Shown: positions 34,445 through 45,723 of the stretch, in pieces
How positions within the stretch are numbered: position 1 is the first letter of the stretch
Layout of the letters: the number at the start of each line of letters is the position of its first letter
Source of the DNA: Lojkania enalia
Lineage: Eukaryota; Ascomycota; Dothideomycetes; Pleosporales
Assembly (NCBI GenBank): GCA_010094045.1
Contig: ML986755.1
Span: forward strand, 21,907-85,906
Reading direction: 5' to 3'
DNA: 64,000 nucleotides
Made by a program: the position numbers and the translations under genes
The notes under the pieces: generated by a model
The model's input: the letters and a program-made list of their open reading frames with translations, nothing else
What the model was told of the DNA's origin: nothing
The model's database searches: none

Positions 34445-35756
34445 TCATGGCTCTGGTTTTGTCTCATGCGCACTCAAAGGCTCTGCACTAGGTGGAGCAG
34501 ATCCGTTATCTCCCTTGCCTAGAGAGAGCTTGATCTTCTTCGCCTTCGGTGCACCATCCTCTGTTTCGTCGCGGTCTCTTTTGCCATCAGGCTTCTCTGA
34601 GCTCTCGCTCCGTTTCCGTTCGGGGTCTTTGCTCAAATTCGAGCTGTTGGCCTTAAGTTTGACCTTAGGTGTGCCCCCGTCTTTGATCATCTTCTCTCTA
34701 TCAGCCTTCTTAACGTAGGAGCTCTTCTTCTTTTTCTTCTTTTCCGGCGTCTCGTTGTCGCCTTCATCATCCTCATCGCCTAGCTTCTTGACCGGACTCA
34801 CGCCCTTGCCCTTCACCTTCGGCACGCTGTCGCCTTGTGAACCCGGCGCTGGCGTACCCATGCGGCTCCCGAGGGGGGTGCCGCTGACACCGCTCCCATT
34901 TCCGTTCTGCCCCGCAAGCTTCGCCATGGCATTTCGCGAGCTCTGCCTGCCACTGATGCCTAGGCACTTCTCTAGGTGCTGCGCAAAGCGTGTGATAAGT
35001 AGACTACGCTTACAGTTTGGACATGTGTGCCACGGGATGTACGATGCTGGTTTTCCGCCTGTATTGAGTTTTATCTCTTTCCCTTGCCCATCTCCGCCTG
35101 CCATATCTGTGTCCTGGGAGCCGGGTGTACCCACGCTGTCCTTCTCAGCCTTCTTCAGTAGCTCCCGCTCCTTCTTGCTTTTGGCCGCATCGGTGGGAAA
35201 TGGGTTGCCGTACACATCGTGCCCCGGCCGCTGCACCCACGGATAGAGCATACAGTACTCCTTGGTCAGGTCAGGGTTCTGCATCCCCTTACCCATGATG
35301 GGATGCATGAGCCGCGGGAGCTTGCAGTGCGGGCATGTGATCTCAGGCGTCGTCTGCAGAGGGTTACCCTTAAGGTACACGCGGCCATTCTCATACTTCG
35401 CGGCGGGAGTCTCGGCAGCCGGCGGCGCGGACTGGCTACTCGAGCCCTTCGCTTGAGATTGCGGTTCGAGGTTGGCGAGAGCGATAGATTCGGCCTGGGT
35501 GGCGGCCGACTGCATACGCAGCATCTTCTCGGAGCGGTGACAGGAGAGCGCGGTACTGAAGATGATGTTCTGTATGACATCTTCTAGGATCCCCGTAGTC
35601 TAGATAGTGCGTCTGTATTTAGCAATTGCTGGAAGCGAAGCATAGGGCTGGTGTGAGCTGGGTTGGCCATACCAGGTCGGCCAGAGCATCTGGCGACAGC
35701 TTGACGGGTGTGCGGACGTCTTCCGCCTGCTCGCCGGCTGCTCTGTCCTCAGCCAT
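34445..35756 (-). CDS. SGF11: SAGA-associated factor 11, deubiquitinase-module subunit
   Basis: Exons 35756-35673 and 35599-34445, 412 residues. Sgf11 anchors Ubp8 in the SAGA histone H2B deubiquitinase module in the nucleus. The N-terminal helix, rebuilt across the intron, reads ILEDVIQNIIFSTALSCHRS, the conserved Sgf11 helix. A first zinc-binding pattern, CPHCKLPRLMHP with a downstream C, spans about residues 88-110. The Sgf11-type finger follows as CPNCKRSLLITRFAQHLEKC, then LGISGRQSSRNA, which contacts nucleosome acidic patch in yeast. The C-terminal 180 residues are Ser/Gly/Lys-rich with K-runs and a PKAKKIKLS nuclear-type signal. It is much longer than yeast Sgf11, as is usual in filamentous fungi. 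Confidence 0.9.
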
Positions 35757-36154
35757 ATTGCTGAGCGGCCCTATGGGTGAGTCCTAAGTTCGAGGTGGAG
35801 GAGGTTAAGTCCAAGTCCTAGAATGCTGAAAGCGGGCGGGCTAGCTAATTTCCGAGATACAGTTTAGGGGACGGATATTTAGCGTGACGCCACTTTAGCC
35901 ACATGGAGGCTGATACAACGCCGTTTCACATTCGTTCAGATGATAATAGTAGTAGTAGATTTCTGTTTGTCCACGGCTCTCTCGGGTACTATTCAAGCCT
36001 TACTACACAAGCTATATCTATGCAGAGAACACGGCTGTTATAACTGCTGCCTTTACAGGAAGTGGTAAACCCTTTGAAGCCCAAAGAGGTGCTCTAGAGG
36101 GTAATCATACACACGACCACATAAAGAGTATACACCATGTTGTTAAGTAGGCTT
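35757..36154. other. intergenic stretch, no gene seen
   Basis: Separates Pop1 (3' end) from the Sgf11 promoter. Nothing recognisable. Confidence 0.5.
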
Positions 36155-38710
36155 TTATACAATCTCCCATGTCGCCAATCTCCCCAGGCTCTGTCCTGCT
36201 TCACGCACAATGCACGCATGACGATGCATCTTGGTTTCTTCATTATCGTGCAAGACTCTTTGCAGCACCAAATTAGCAACTGCAGTGGGCTTTCCCGCTG
36301 CCAAATTGAAGTTTCCGCTCGTGATAAACCCGATTAGGTCCGTTTCATCGGGGACAATAGGATACGCCGAGGTCCCTGCCTTGAGCTGGCCATTCTTCGA
36401 CTGCACCGACTCCGGAAAGCTAGCGGCTAATTCCCTCGTACCGTGACGCTTCGATGCCTGTCTGTTGCTGGAACTTTCTCTTCTTCGATTTGCTTTGGAA
36501 GAATTTGCAGACAGAGAACTAGCCAATAGCGATAACCATTTGCCTCGCAGTCCCGCATCTCTAGTAGGGATCCGGTATATACGGGCACACTCTGCCGGCA
36601 CGCCACGTTGCACCATGCAGACCTTCACAGTTATAACATGTGGTGCAGTAAGACAGTCGGGAGAGGGAAGCTTCCCCGCCATTACATCGGCTGCTTGTTG
36701 CGGTGGGAGTTGCCGAAGAGGGGAGAAAGATGAAGTCGCTTCCGTGGATGGTTTTGCATCATCATGGCTGATCTTTGGAAGAAGCTGTTCCCAAGCGCAG
36801 GCCCAAGGATCTCCCACTTCTCCTTTTCGACCATTCCCAAGATCAATGGCAGTCCACTCAATTCTCTTACCCTTCGGTCGTTGAGTCCACTCTTTCTGCC
36901 GCTTAACGCGTTCGTGTAGCTCCCATCCCCACCCTGCATCAGTACCCGGATAATCAAAAGGGAAAGATGGATTGAATTTCTCGAAATCGACCTGCCGTCT
37001 CTCTTTCAACCCACCAAATCTAGGTGTTCCGCCGGTGGATATGGGATACTGCATCAGGCACCTCCAGACCGGAGAAACGCATTTCCAAGGTAGGAGAACT
37101 ATCCAAGAATTGCTCTTTCTTGAGGAATAAGTGAGTATAGGGATTTGAGGGTCTGCCGGTCGTGGTTCAGGGTACTGCCCAATTGATGCAGCTCCTTTTC
37201 GGCGATTAATTGACCGCTGCGACGGCAACGAGCGGCTCGCAGCGAGTCTAGCATTGCGATCAAATATAGCGGACCGGGTTTGTGTCTGATCTATAGGCCA
37301 GTTGGCCAGTGTTTCTAGGAGCTGGATCTGAGAGGTGTCGTCTTGCGACAAAGATGAGGTTTTGGGTGGATGATGAAGCCGAGGATCGGAAATGGAGAAA
37401 GCTAAGAGGGCTTTGGACGGCAAAGACCTAGGATCCGTAATAGATACCAGGGTTGGCCATAGCGCCTGGGGACTGTCTGGTTGTGGATCGGAGGATGCGG
37501 TAGGAGCCAGAATGGTGCATAGAGCCTCGAGTGCTGCAGGCCCGATAATTTCAATCGCGCCAATCTCAAAACGGAGATCTTCAACTGTTACGGCTGGTTT
37601 TTGCACTTTAGCAACCCGGATTACCTCGTTCCACAGCTGCAGGAATGCACTTGGGTGAACTCGAATGAATGCTTTGCGTTTCCCACTCTTGGAGTCTTCT
37701 CTAACATTCCAAATGACAGTAACTATAGCAATCTGCTTCGGAAGCTTGCCCTCGCGTTGGTATATCCACCCATCCCAAGTTCTGATACCGTTTCTCCACA
37801 TTCTCGCCTTGGTTGTACCCTGCCATCTTTCGCTATCGTCTTCGAGGGCAAAACGTAGCGCGTTTAGGAGATTGGAAATGCTTACCTCCGTGCCCTCCAG
37901 AGAAATCGTAGACACATAGCTCATATCCCAAGCGACAGCCCCTCGTTGTGAAGACGCTCGATGAATAGCACGGTAGACTTTGGTCGCTGGTGATACTGGA
38001 ATTGCAAACCGCCACAAAGGTTCTTTCGGAGGGGTCATAGTTGCACGTTTAGTATGAAATAGATGAGTGGGTAGCCATGTTTTGTGAACTTGACGTCTAC
38101 GGAATCTTGCAGGCGGTGTTTCGCGGATAGCCAGTGCAGCGAACTTCTTGCGCTTTCCGGATGCGTCCACCTTTTTTGATGCTGCATTATCAAGTTTTTC
38201 AGGCTTGTCAATGTCCATCCGGTCTTCTTGGTCCACCATAACAGTGACGTTATTCTCCACCCCCTTGTTCCTCTTTGCTTTGGCCTTTTTCCGCTTCTTG
38301 ATACCTTCCTTCCTTAGCCAACTCTTTGCCCCTTTGCCAATTCCACTCCCACTCTTTCCTTTCGATATCGGCGTGTTATCTTGCTGTGCCTCCTTCCTAG
38401 CCTGCGGCCGCATTCTCCTCGGCACACGCTGTGGGTTGTGACTCCCAGTCCTCCTCCGCATATCTCGCGGGACATGTTGAAACGCTCTCCTCGATAGTCC
38501 CTTCTTTGCCGCTATCATCGCTGTTTCCAGTGCTTTAATTTCGTTCTCATGTGCGCGCATGAAGCACGAGACGTTGAGCTCGCCATTTGGGTATGCGTTG
38601 GTGGTAGGAGTGGTCGCAATATTACGGGACGGTTTTGGTGGAAAGCGCGGGGACTTTGTGGCAGATGTGTTGGCTAGGGGCTGCTTTCTTTTCTTTGAAT
38701 TATCCGCCAT
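36155..38710 (-). CDS. POP1: RNase P / RNase MRP subunit Pop1
   Basis: Single exon. I chose the ATG at 38710 (MADNSKKRKQ, 851 residues); an in-frame ATG 40 codons earlier adds a hydrophobic segment unlike the family. Pop1 is the largest protein of nuclear RNase P and MRP, needed for pre-tRNA 5' and pre-rRNA processing. The N-terminal POP1 domain shows FMRAHENEIKALETAM and SRRAFQHVPRDMRRRTGSHN, PQRVPRRMRPQA, followed by a Lys-rich stretch, HLFHTKRATM and PLWRFAIPVSP. The POPLD region contains SWIVLLPWKCVSPVWRCLM and DYPGTDAGWGWELHE. The C-terminus ends in the family's GFITSGNFNLAAGKPTAVAN and ARLATWEIV-like SLGRLATWEIV. The gene looks complete. Confidence 0.95.
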   Translation of the reverse strand: MADNSKKRKQPLANTSATKSPRFPPKPSRNIATTPTTNAYPNGELNVSCFMRAHENEIKALETAMIAAKKGLSRRAFQHVPRDMRRRTGSHNPQRVPRRMRPQARKEAQQDNTPISKGKSGSGIGKGAKSWLRKEGIKKRKKAKAKRNKGVENNVTVMVDQEDRMDIDKPEKLDNAASKKVDASGKRKKFAALAIRETPPARFRRRQVHKTWLPTHLFHTKRATMTPPKEPLWRFAIPVSPATKVYRAIHRASSQRGAVAWDMSYVSTISLEGTEVSISNLLNALRFALEDDSERWQGTTKARMWRNGIRTWDGWIYQREGKLPKQIAIVTVIWNVREDSKSGKRKAFIRVHPSAFLQLWNEVIRVAKVQKPAVTVEDLRFEIGAIEIIGPAALEALCTILAPTASSDPQPDSPQALWPTLVSITDPRSLPSKALLAFSISDPRLHHPPKTSSLSQDDTSQIQLLETLANWPIDQTQTRSAIFDRNARLAASRSLPSQRSINRRKGAASIGQYPEPRPADPQIPILTYSSRKSNSWIVLLPWKCVSPVWRCLMQYPISTGGTPRFGGLKERRQVDFEKFNPSFPFDYPGTDAGWGWELHERVKRQKEWTQRPKGKRIEWTAIDLGNGRKGEVGDPWACAWEQLLPKISHDDAKPSTEATSSFSPLRQLPPQQAADVMAGKLPSPDCLTAPHVITVKVCMVQRGVPAECARIYRIPTRDAGLRGKWLSLLASSLSANSSKANRRRESSSNRQASKRHGTRELAASFPESVQSKNGQLKAGTSAYPIVPDETDLIGFITSGNFNLAAGKPTAVANLVLQRVLHDNEETKMHRHACIVREAGQSLGRLATWEIV

Positions 38711-39352
38711 TACGGGCGAGCAGACGGAAAGTAGATTTGAAACGCAGAGAATTGTTGCGAGCTCTGGAATCATCCTAATTTCCTCATGCTCGGCGAGGCC
38801 TAACTTGCTAGGCTTAGCGCGACGAACCACGGTTCACGAAGGCACGTGGGGGGCCACTAGCCCAATCCATTGATATCGGGATACATGCGTTACCCCATAT
38901 GGTACAGAATGTCAATATATTACAGTTTTTATAAGAATCACCTTACTCTTTTAGCTACAAACACTAGCATTTGAAGTGATTGGGTTTCTACAGTATCAAG
39001 GACCTTATGGGATACGGGCTCACCTATTAGGACTCTGCAAATTCATACGAAGTTAATCGAGTCATTTTACAGTTCGAATAAAGATTCAATATCGATTATA
39101 ACCTACTTCCCTATTTCTCTACTGATAATCTCCTCTACGGACCCTCCATATACATCGATCTCCTCCTTACTCCCATTGAGCCCCACCATCTAAACTCTCG
39201 CTCTCCTCCCTACTATTTTCCTCCTACACATTCCCGCTCTCCGACCTATAACCGTCCTCCTCACCCCATCCCTCGCAATCCCGACCTCGCTCCCATCCAG
39301 CATACAACACGGGCACTTCTCATCAACTTCGAACACTCTTCAGCAGATGAGA
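38711..39352. other. intergenic stretch, no gene seen
   Basis: Pop1 promoter side. A long pyrimidine-rich run lies at about 39105-39305 on the plus strand. No gene. Confidence 0.5.
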
Positions 39353-40172
39353 CTAGGTCCCAAACACTGACCGTAAAAACCACAATGTGACCGGACCCGC
39401 AACGATAAGCTCCTTCGTGAAAACGTAAACATGATAGTTATATGACGCCTGTTTTAGATCTCCAGGGTTATAGTCGAGGTTAATAGGTGGCAGTGTACGT
39501 TGCATATAAGGGCCTCCCGCCGGAGCCACGGAGATGCCATTCACGTCGTCAAACCGATCGATCAGTGTTCCAGACGGTGAGATTTAATCGCCCTAAATAC
39601 TTTGCCAGCTGTATTGTTTGCGAAACCGCCGGCATATCGACAGAAGAACCTGTCATCTTCATTGCTCCATTAGGCGAGGAATTCCCAGGATAGAGACCGT
39701 CAATGCGATGGCATGTTGTCTCTCTTCCTACCGGAATAGATACAGGAAGGCATTCTGGAAGCTCTATAGGGCCAAGGCCTGAGTTGCCGCGCACGTAGAA
39801 GTAGTTGCCTGTATCCTTTATCCCCTGGCAGAAATTAGGACCGCGGTGCTCGAAGTTTTGGAGATCGATCTAAGAATGTTATTTCTATCAGCCGGAATTA
39901 TCACCTATATAAGCCTTCATGCTTTAGCAGCAAGGTTGGCCTTTTTGTTCCTGACAACTTCAGGCAAGATATTTTATTTTGGGGAGATGTACGCCGACTA
40001 GTTGATCTTTCAATATATCTTGGACATCATTTTTGCGTGCCAATATTGACAGGATATCTATCACCGGGTCTTCCAGAATCCGCGTGATTAATAGTACAAT
40101 GGCTAATCCAAAGAACGACTTCCTAACGGAGGCCCGAGTGATGCCGAAGCAACGCGAATCGGGAGGGTACAA
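39353..40172 (-). pseudogene. decayed gene of unknown family with a 4-base duplication
   Basis: Minus strand: a frame at about 39870-39551 reads NFCQGIKDTGNYFYVRGNSG, LGPIELPECLPVSIPVG, MKMTGSSVDMPAVSQTIQLA and LGRLNLTVWNTDRS before TGA. A second frame, shifted by one, continues smoothly as RFDDVNGISVAPAGGPYMQR, LPPINLDYNPGDLKQASYNY and VAGPVTLWF. At the junction (39556-39563) GATC is doubled, so the break is explained by a 4-base insertion. An upstream frame (40172-39960) has a membrane-like segment, SFFGLAIVLLIT. The composition looks like a real protein, probably an extracytosolic one, but I cannot name it. Confidence 0.5.
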
Positions 40173-40620
40173 GAGAATCTATCCTTCTTCTGTAACGCCC
40201 CGTTGTAGCCTCATACCCCTTTCTGCAGTAGTGGGAAATGCGTATCTCTTATATTCTGCTGATCTCCACACGGAAGTGCATACTCGTCCTAAATGAAAGA
40301 GAATGTAGGAGCTATTTGCTCCTCAGATTATAGTCCTTTCCTAGATTAACCTGGGGAATTTGTCTACATATTCGTGAATGTTGTTAAGTTCTGAAGATGG
40401 TCTATGGCATTATGAACTATTTCTTTGCCTAATATGCTGATTCTCCGAGTCCTCTTCGACGATAACATGCACACTAAATTTCATCGATTGTTTGAATAAC
40501 TCTTTGAAAGTTCGAATTGGACCTTTTCGGGCAACCATATACGAACGCCACGGTCCGCTCTATTGAGATTTCCGAGACACCAAAATATTTCCATCGCCCA
40601 GTATCATGCTCATGCTATGA
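40173..40620. other. intergenic stretch, no gene seen
   Basis: Nothing recognisable on either strand. Confidence 0.5.
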
Positions 40621-41631
40621 TTACAGATTCGTCAAATAATCCTCGACCTCTGTCGAGGTGAGCTTCCTAAACCTTGGACCTTGGACGCTCTCAACACCCT
40701 CGTATCCAAGTAACCGATCTTCTGGCGGGCCGACAATACCAATCTCAACGGTCTCTCCATTCATCTCTCCTTCGATCGTCTCCTTTAGTGTCAAGAGCGC
40801 AATGTGAATTGCGTCCTCGAGCTCCAAGCCTTCTGTATATCTCTTCTCGAGGAAAGTCTTCGCGCTCGTAGCGCTCTTGCCAATTGCTGTAGCCTTCCAC
40901 GGGAAGTAACTGCCGCTAGGGTCGACCTGGTACAAGCTGGGTCCACCCTTCAAAATGCCGCCCGTCTTGCCAGTGACCTTCTTGTTCTCATCGCCCTCCA
41001 CATCCTCATTGCTCTCCATTTCCGGTTCAATTCCATCGTCCCATCCTGCTATTAGCAGACTAACGCCGTATGGCCGGACGCCACCTGACTGTGTGGCTTC
41101 CTGCATAACCCTCGCAACATCCTGGACCAATATCCTGGTGGGTGGGTACTCGTTGTAGATGCGCTTATAGCCGGTATGCGACACTTTGCGGGCTTTATCA
41201 ACGAGAACTCGATAGTCCGGACCCATCCCCGAGTAGACCATACCGATATTGGGTGTTATGAGGCTGACCTTAGACGAGGACTGGGAGTCGATGAGCGGCG
41301 ATGAGGACTTCTTCTCGGTTGCAAGGACGATGCCATTGGTAGCTGCTTACAATTAATATCAGGGATAAAAGGGGCGTTCCTGAATGAATGTACCTTTGAT
41401 ACCCAAGGAAGTGACACCTTGGTTGACGGCGTTTAATGCATATTCTGCGTATGTGTAAGTGGAGTCCGACGCATGACTTGCTGGCAATTAGAGCATAAGT
41501 AATTTATACCTATCTGAACTAGCTTGCCACTAAAGTATTGTTAGCAAATATTCTATAAGCGCGGACCGGAAAACAGCGTCTGTTCACCTAGGCGAGAATG
41601 TGGTGAGTGAGAAGGAGTATCGATCGGCCAT
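40621..41631 (-). CDS. PRE8: 20S proteasome subunit alpha type-2
   Basis: Four exons, 41631-41588, 41529-41510 (20 bases), 41444-41394 and 41342-40621, 278 residues. Joining them gives the canonical start [20 protein letters not shown], then [20 protein letters not shown], the proteasome alpha signature, and [40 protein letters not shown]. The alpha-2 ring subunit forms part of the 20S gate and holds no active site. Between GWDD and [12 protein letters not shown] there is an acidic insert of about 30 residues ([15 protein letters not shown]) that yeast and animal alpha-2 lack; it sits in a surface loop. The product acts in nucleus and cytosol. It is divergent from the RING-CH gene. Confidence 0.95.
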
Positions 41632-42108
41632 GACGGATCGAAAGCCGGAGATAGGTTAGATAATAAAGGACACTAGGGAAGAGAGGTATTGAAGGAGAGG
41701 CGGAGGTATGGTGGAGTGGTAGATCCTGAATCCGAAAGTGAAGTCAATCGGAGCTGGAGCTTCCTCTAGGCAAGCTCGACGACGCGGCGGGCGCCAAGCC
41801 AGAAACCCATCACGTGTTGGGAGCTTTGACCACTTCGCCAACAGACCCTAAATTCTCGCCTTTGAAACTGGTTCCACAACCTTCCATCTCACCAGACGGC
41901 CTGACACCGTGTCTCTTCGGAACGCTGGTTAAGATAGGAGGTCTCAGCGCCTGGGCGTTGTCCTACTTTACATATGCCCCGGGATCAGGGCCTTTCCTGG
42001 TCCCATTAGATATACTCCACATTTCTTTTGACTGTAGCTCACACGTGCAGCAGTTCCCCGGAAATCATTTCTTGACAGCCTTACCATCCATTGGACCCGC
42101 ATACCAGG
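41632..42108. other. shared divergent promoter of proteasome alpha-2 and RING-CH genes
   Basis: 477 bases between divergent ATGs. The open frame covering part of it has no domain. I see no clear proteasome-associated control element. Confidence 0.5.
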
Positions 42109-43173
42109 ATGTCTTCCTCCTCTGGTTTCCAAGCAATGCCGGGTTGGTACTGGCCGGATGACATACCTAAAGAATCCACAACGTCGAATTCAATGCCAGA
42201 AACACAATCATCCCAACCACTGCCAAATACCTACTCTTCAGGCGCAGCTCCACCAACGGGGCAAGGCACCAGGTCCTCCAGACGCAGACATTGGCCTCCA
42301 AGACAGTGCCGGATATGCTTGGAGACCGTTCAGCCTACTTTCGGTATCCCATCTGAGAATCTGCCTAACTTCCTCCAGTCTACCCCCAATGTTACGTACG
42401 AGGATGAAGGAGGCCGCCTTATTCGGCCATGTCTATGTAAAGGTTCTTCTAAATACGTTCACGATAACTGTCTTCAGGCTTGGCGTCATGCAGACCCAAG
42501 CTATGGACGCCGGAACTATTGGCAGTGTCCGACCTGTGGCTTCAAGTATCGGCTCGCAAGGTTAGGATGGGGAAGATTTGTTGCTAGTGCTGGTAGGTTT
42601 TCATTGTCTAGTTTTGCCCGATAATTACTAAATGTCGCTGGCAGCTGCACAAGTAACCTTGACTATTGGAATACTCTTCCTGGTAGTCTTTCTGCTCGGC
42701 TTCATAGCAGATCCAATCATCAACATGTATCTTGACCCGTGGAGCTACCTGAGTCCTTTTTCAAGCTCACGGTATGACTATTACTATGAGGATGACGAGC
42801 CCTATACTTGGTATGAACACTTTGCCAAGGGTTTTGCTAGCATGGGTGTCATTGGCTTCCTTAAAGTTATACTTGCTAGTCCATTTGCATATTTCAGAGT
42901 TGGCGGCGGCCGTAGAGGTAGGGCTACAGGCCGTGACCGATATGAGCAGATTAGCTGGCTAATTATCTTGATCGGTGTATTCACATTCTTGGTGGTCAGT
43001 AATTGGATACCATGATATTTTGACATGTTTGACGCTAACCGGCGCAGGCAATCTACAAAGGCGTTCGAGCATGGAGTCGCCGTACGCTTGAGAGAGCCGG
43101 GGAGCGTGTCATGGACGTTCAAGGTGAAGACGATGAGGAAGATGTAGACCCGGCTCCCTCGACAAATTCTTGA
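42109..43173 (+). CDS. RING-CH (RINGv) membrane-bound E3 ubiquitin ligase candidate
   Basis: Exons 42109-42592, 42645-42994 and 43048-43173, 319 residues, from ATG 42109 (MSSSSGFQAM). After a Pro/Ser-rich, basic lead, the C4HC3 RING-CH finger runs from CRICLETVQPTFG (about residue 67) through RPCLCKGSSKYVHDNCLQAW to WQCPTCGFKYRLAR. Two or three hydrophobic helices follow: VTLTIGILFLVVFLLGFIA, SMGVIGFLKVILASPFAYF, and ISWLIILIGVFTFLVV just before intron 2. The tail is acidic (QGEDDEEDVDP). This is the layout of MARCH/Doa10-like membrane ligases, and ER or other endomembrane location is inferred. Substrates are unknown. Confidence 0.9.
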
Positions 43174-43555
43174 TACCTTGTACATTTTGGTGCGAATATC
43201 ATATCGGATTCTTGGAAATGCATTTGTGCGAATACATCAGACCTACTCCGCTCCTCATTTCGCACATCTTTGAGTTGCCATGGTTTCTCAGTACTATGTC
43301 AATCAGTCTGCGTGCGAAGATCGAACCGCCTGCGTTTCTAATTCGACTCGCACGTTTTGTGTGAGCGATCTTTGGGCCGTGGTGCGACTGCCAGTAACAC
43401 TGATTGGTCCGGCCAAATCGTGGCTAGAACGAGGCCCTGTTGATGGCACATTTTGTCGTAGTCCGATATCTTCGTGCGGCGATCATAATTATAAGTATAA
43501 TTATCGCTCATTCATGTACAGTATAAGCGGTAGCTCGATGGATGCAGAGCCTAAT
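43174..43555. other. intergenic stretch between convergent genes
   Basis: Holds the 3' ends of the RING-CH and coiled-coil genes. Nothing else seen. Confidence 0.5.
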
Positions 43556-45181
43556 CTATCCAACACCACAGCAGACCCTAGCCTTCAACAAGACATTGCA
43601 AACCTCCAAGTTCTCCCCAACTTCGTCTCCGAATTTTTCTAAACAGGGAAACACGCAGAATCTCAACTTCCGTTCTGGAAACGCAGCGTCATCATCTATA
43701 TCCTCATCTATGTTAATATCCTCCATCTGCGCTTCATCAAAATATACATCCATCCCTTCCTTATTCCGGAAGAAGAGCACCTTGTATTGTGCTTTCTGGA
43801 GAAGCAACGTGTGCTGCACCTCAACTGCTGTTTCGAGGACAGTCACAAGCGAAGCTGAAGCTGACGCAACAAGTTGATGGCCCGTCAAATCAACCAAACA
43901 ACGCTGAATCTGTGAACAGATATCTAGTAGTAACTTATGGCGTTCAGTGTGGAGCTGTTGTTTCGCAGAGCTACTATCCAATGCGCGAGTCGTTGTGCGC
44001 CGCCACTCCTGATACTCGGGGCTGCCGGAGTGGATGTGAAATGCTGTTTGCCGTATCGATGCCAGAGGTCCGCTAGACGGGAGCCCAACATAGATATCCT
44101 CGGAGAAGATACTATGCACAATATGTGATGAGACGATGGCTTGATAGAATGAAAGACGATCTGTTGTATCGATTTTCTGGGGATGTGTAGTGATTCTCTC
44201 CAGAGCTATTGCCGTGGCTGGGGATATATTTGCGAAGGATAGTTTTGTGCGGCGGAAGCTGCCGATGACCCATTCGCGGACTCGGTGGTAGAGGTTGTCG
44301 AACTTGTCCGTCAAATCGCTGTCTGTGACTTGAGTTTCCATCCTAGTGAGCGCAGATATGCTGTGCTTGAGGGAGAGCAGCTGCTGGAGACGTTCTTGAG
44401 ACTCCTTTTCCGTGTTGTGGAGTCTGTTTTGTAGGTCATTGTATTCGTGGTGACGAGAGGATAACTGTTGGTCTAGTCTTGTTCTGTAGATAGAATCCTG
44501 TTCAATCAATTGGTCCTGAAGTTCTGCGATTTTGGTCCGTAGCTCGTAGTTATGTTCTAAGAGGTCTTCATCCGGCCGATTGAATGAGCGCCGTGGTGGG
44601 GCTTCTTGTTCGTAGTCTATTTCTAGTGGTGACTCAGAACAAGATTGAGAGTTGTGGTTGTGGCTATTGGAGTAAACAACGCTCAGCTGCCTCCTATAAT
44701 CTTCAATCGTTTCTCTGTAGACTACTCCATGCTGCCTGACTTTATCCAGCTCCTCCTGGAGAACATTTTGTTCTTCTTGTGCCACCACTAAGTTCCTCTC
44801 TAATTCTGCTATACGATCCGCTGCTCTAGCCCCTGTAATGCTCTTTATGCTCCCGATTGACGAAGCTCTCACATGCTGTTGGTCTTGAGAAACTTGCTCG
44901 GCCTCCTCTGGTGTCGACGTGCTATTGCTATTCGTGGTCTCTTTCCCGGATTTGTGGAGGAGCATGTCATTGAAAGGATTCTTGCGGCGGTGTAAGTTGT
45001 CCTTCTTCGTCTTGCTTGAGGATGCTATGGCTGCCTTCGGAGGTGCGGTGATTCTCGACGGAGATGTGGCTTTTGAGTCCCGCGACGTGAGTTTCGAGGG
45101 GCGTTTGAGACGGGCAGATAAGTCTGGTACTATTAGTACGTCGCGCCATTTCTCTAGTGTTTGTACGTTCGACTGTTGCAT
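43556..45181 (-). CDS. coiled-coil protein (hypothetical)
   Basis: Single exon, 541 residues from ATG 45181 (MQQSNVQTLEKWRD). The frame extends eight codons upstream only through a non-ATG codon. The N-terminal 110 residues are Ser/Lys-rich and probably disordered. Heptad-like segments follow at about 115-160 (RIAELERNLVVAQEEQNVLQ) and 215-280 (ELRTKIAELQDQLIEQ; LQNRLHNTEKESQERLQQLL). The C-terminal 230 residues look globular and helical, ending with an acidic stretch (MEDINIDEDIDDDAAF). No named domain is recognised. A cytoskeletal, septal or scaffold role is possible on composition alone. Confidence 0.75.
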   Translation of the reverse strand: MQQSNVQTLEKWRDVLIVPDLSARLKRPSKLTSRDSKATSPSRITAPPKAAIASSSKTKKDNLHRRKNPFNDMLLHKSGKETTNSNSTSTPEEAEQVSQDQQHVRASSIGSIKSITGARAADRIAELERNLVVAQEEQNVLQEELDKVRQHGVVYRETIEDYRRQLSVVYSNSHNHNSQSCSESPLEIDYEQEAPPRRSFNRPDEDLLEHNYELRTKIAELQDQLIEQDSIYRTRLDQQLSSRHHEYNDLQNRLHNTEKESQERLQQLLSLKHSISALTRMETQVTDSDLTDKFDNLYHRVREWVIGSFRRTKLSFANISPATAIALERITTHPQKIDTTDRLSFYQAIVSSHIVHSIFSEDIYVGLPSSGPLASIRQTAFHIHSGSPEYQEWRRTTTRALDSSSAKQQLHTERHKLLLDICSQIQRCLVDLTGHQLVASASASLVTVLETAVEVQHTLLLQKAQYKVLFFRNKEGMDVYFDEAQMEDINIDEDIDDDAAFPERKLRFCVFPCLEKFGDEVGENLEVCNVLLKARVCCGVG

Positions 45182-45723
45182 GTAGGAAATAGGGCTGGGA
45201 CCCACCTGCGCCTCTCTTCTCCCCTGTCATTACTGTTATCAAGTTTTACAGCCGCCTAAACGAGGTCTTCACTTAGAACCTAGTATATCTGCAGACGAGT
45301 ACAGAAACTCCCCTGGAAACAATAGTCAAAATGGATTGATTTTCCTTACGATCCTCCACAGCACCAGCTTAGTGAGGTTGCCTGATGGAGTAGTGGGGCT
45401 AAACTCAACTTAGCCACATTTCAAGCCACACGGGATGAGTGCAGGAGCTGAGCCCATCGTCACCCGTTTCCCAGGCATACAGTGTTGACAGCTTCGGCAA
45501 AAGGGTGCCTAGCATACTTCAATGCCTCTCAGGCATCAATATCTATGGCCTTGAGGTCTCCTGCTATCCCAAAGTCTCACGCCGTAGCAATATACCCGGC
45601 CCACATCGAGTAAACAAAGCCTAGTTTCGGCCCCAGTCCACGCGACATTGACTTGCATGTAACATCTCTCTCACCTGAATGTACATGTCCTAGGACAGCG
45701 CAGCTGAAGTGAGAGTGTGGAAA
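45182..45723. other. divergent promoter region, no gene seen
   Basis: Between the coiled-coil and Hsp70-like genes. No supported feature. Confidence 0.5.

Noticed and set aside
41814..42161. Open frame upstream of and overlapping the RING-CH gene
   Set aside because: Begins at a non-ATG codon and overlaps the true start in another frame.
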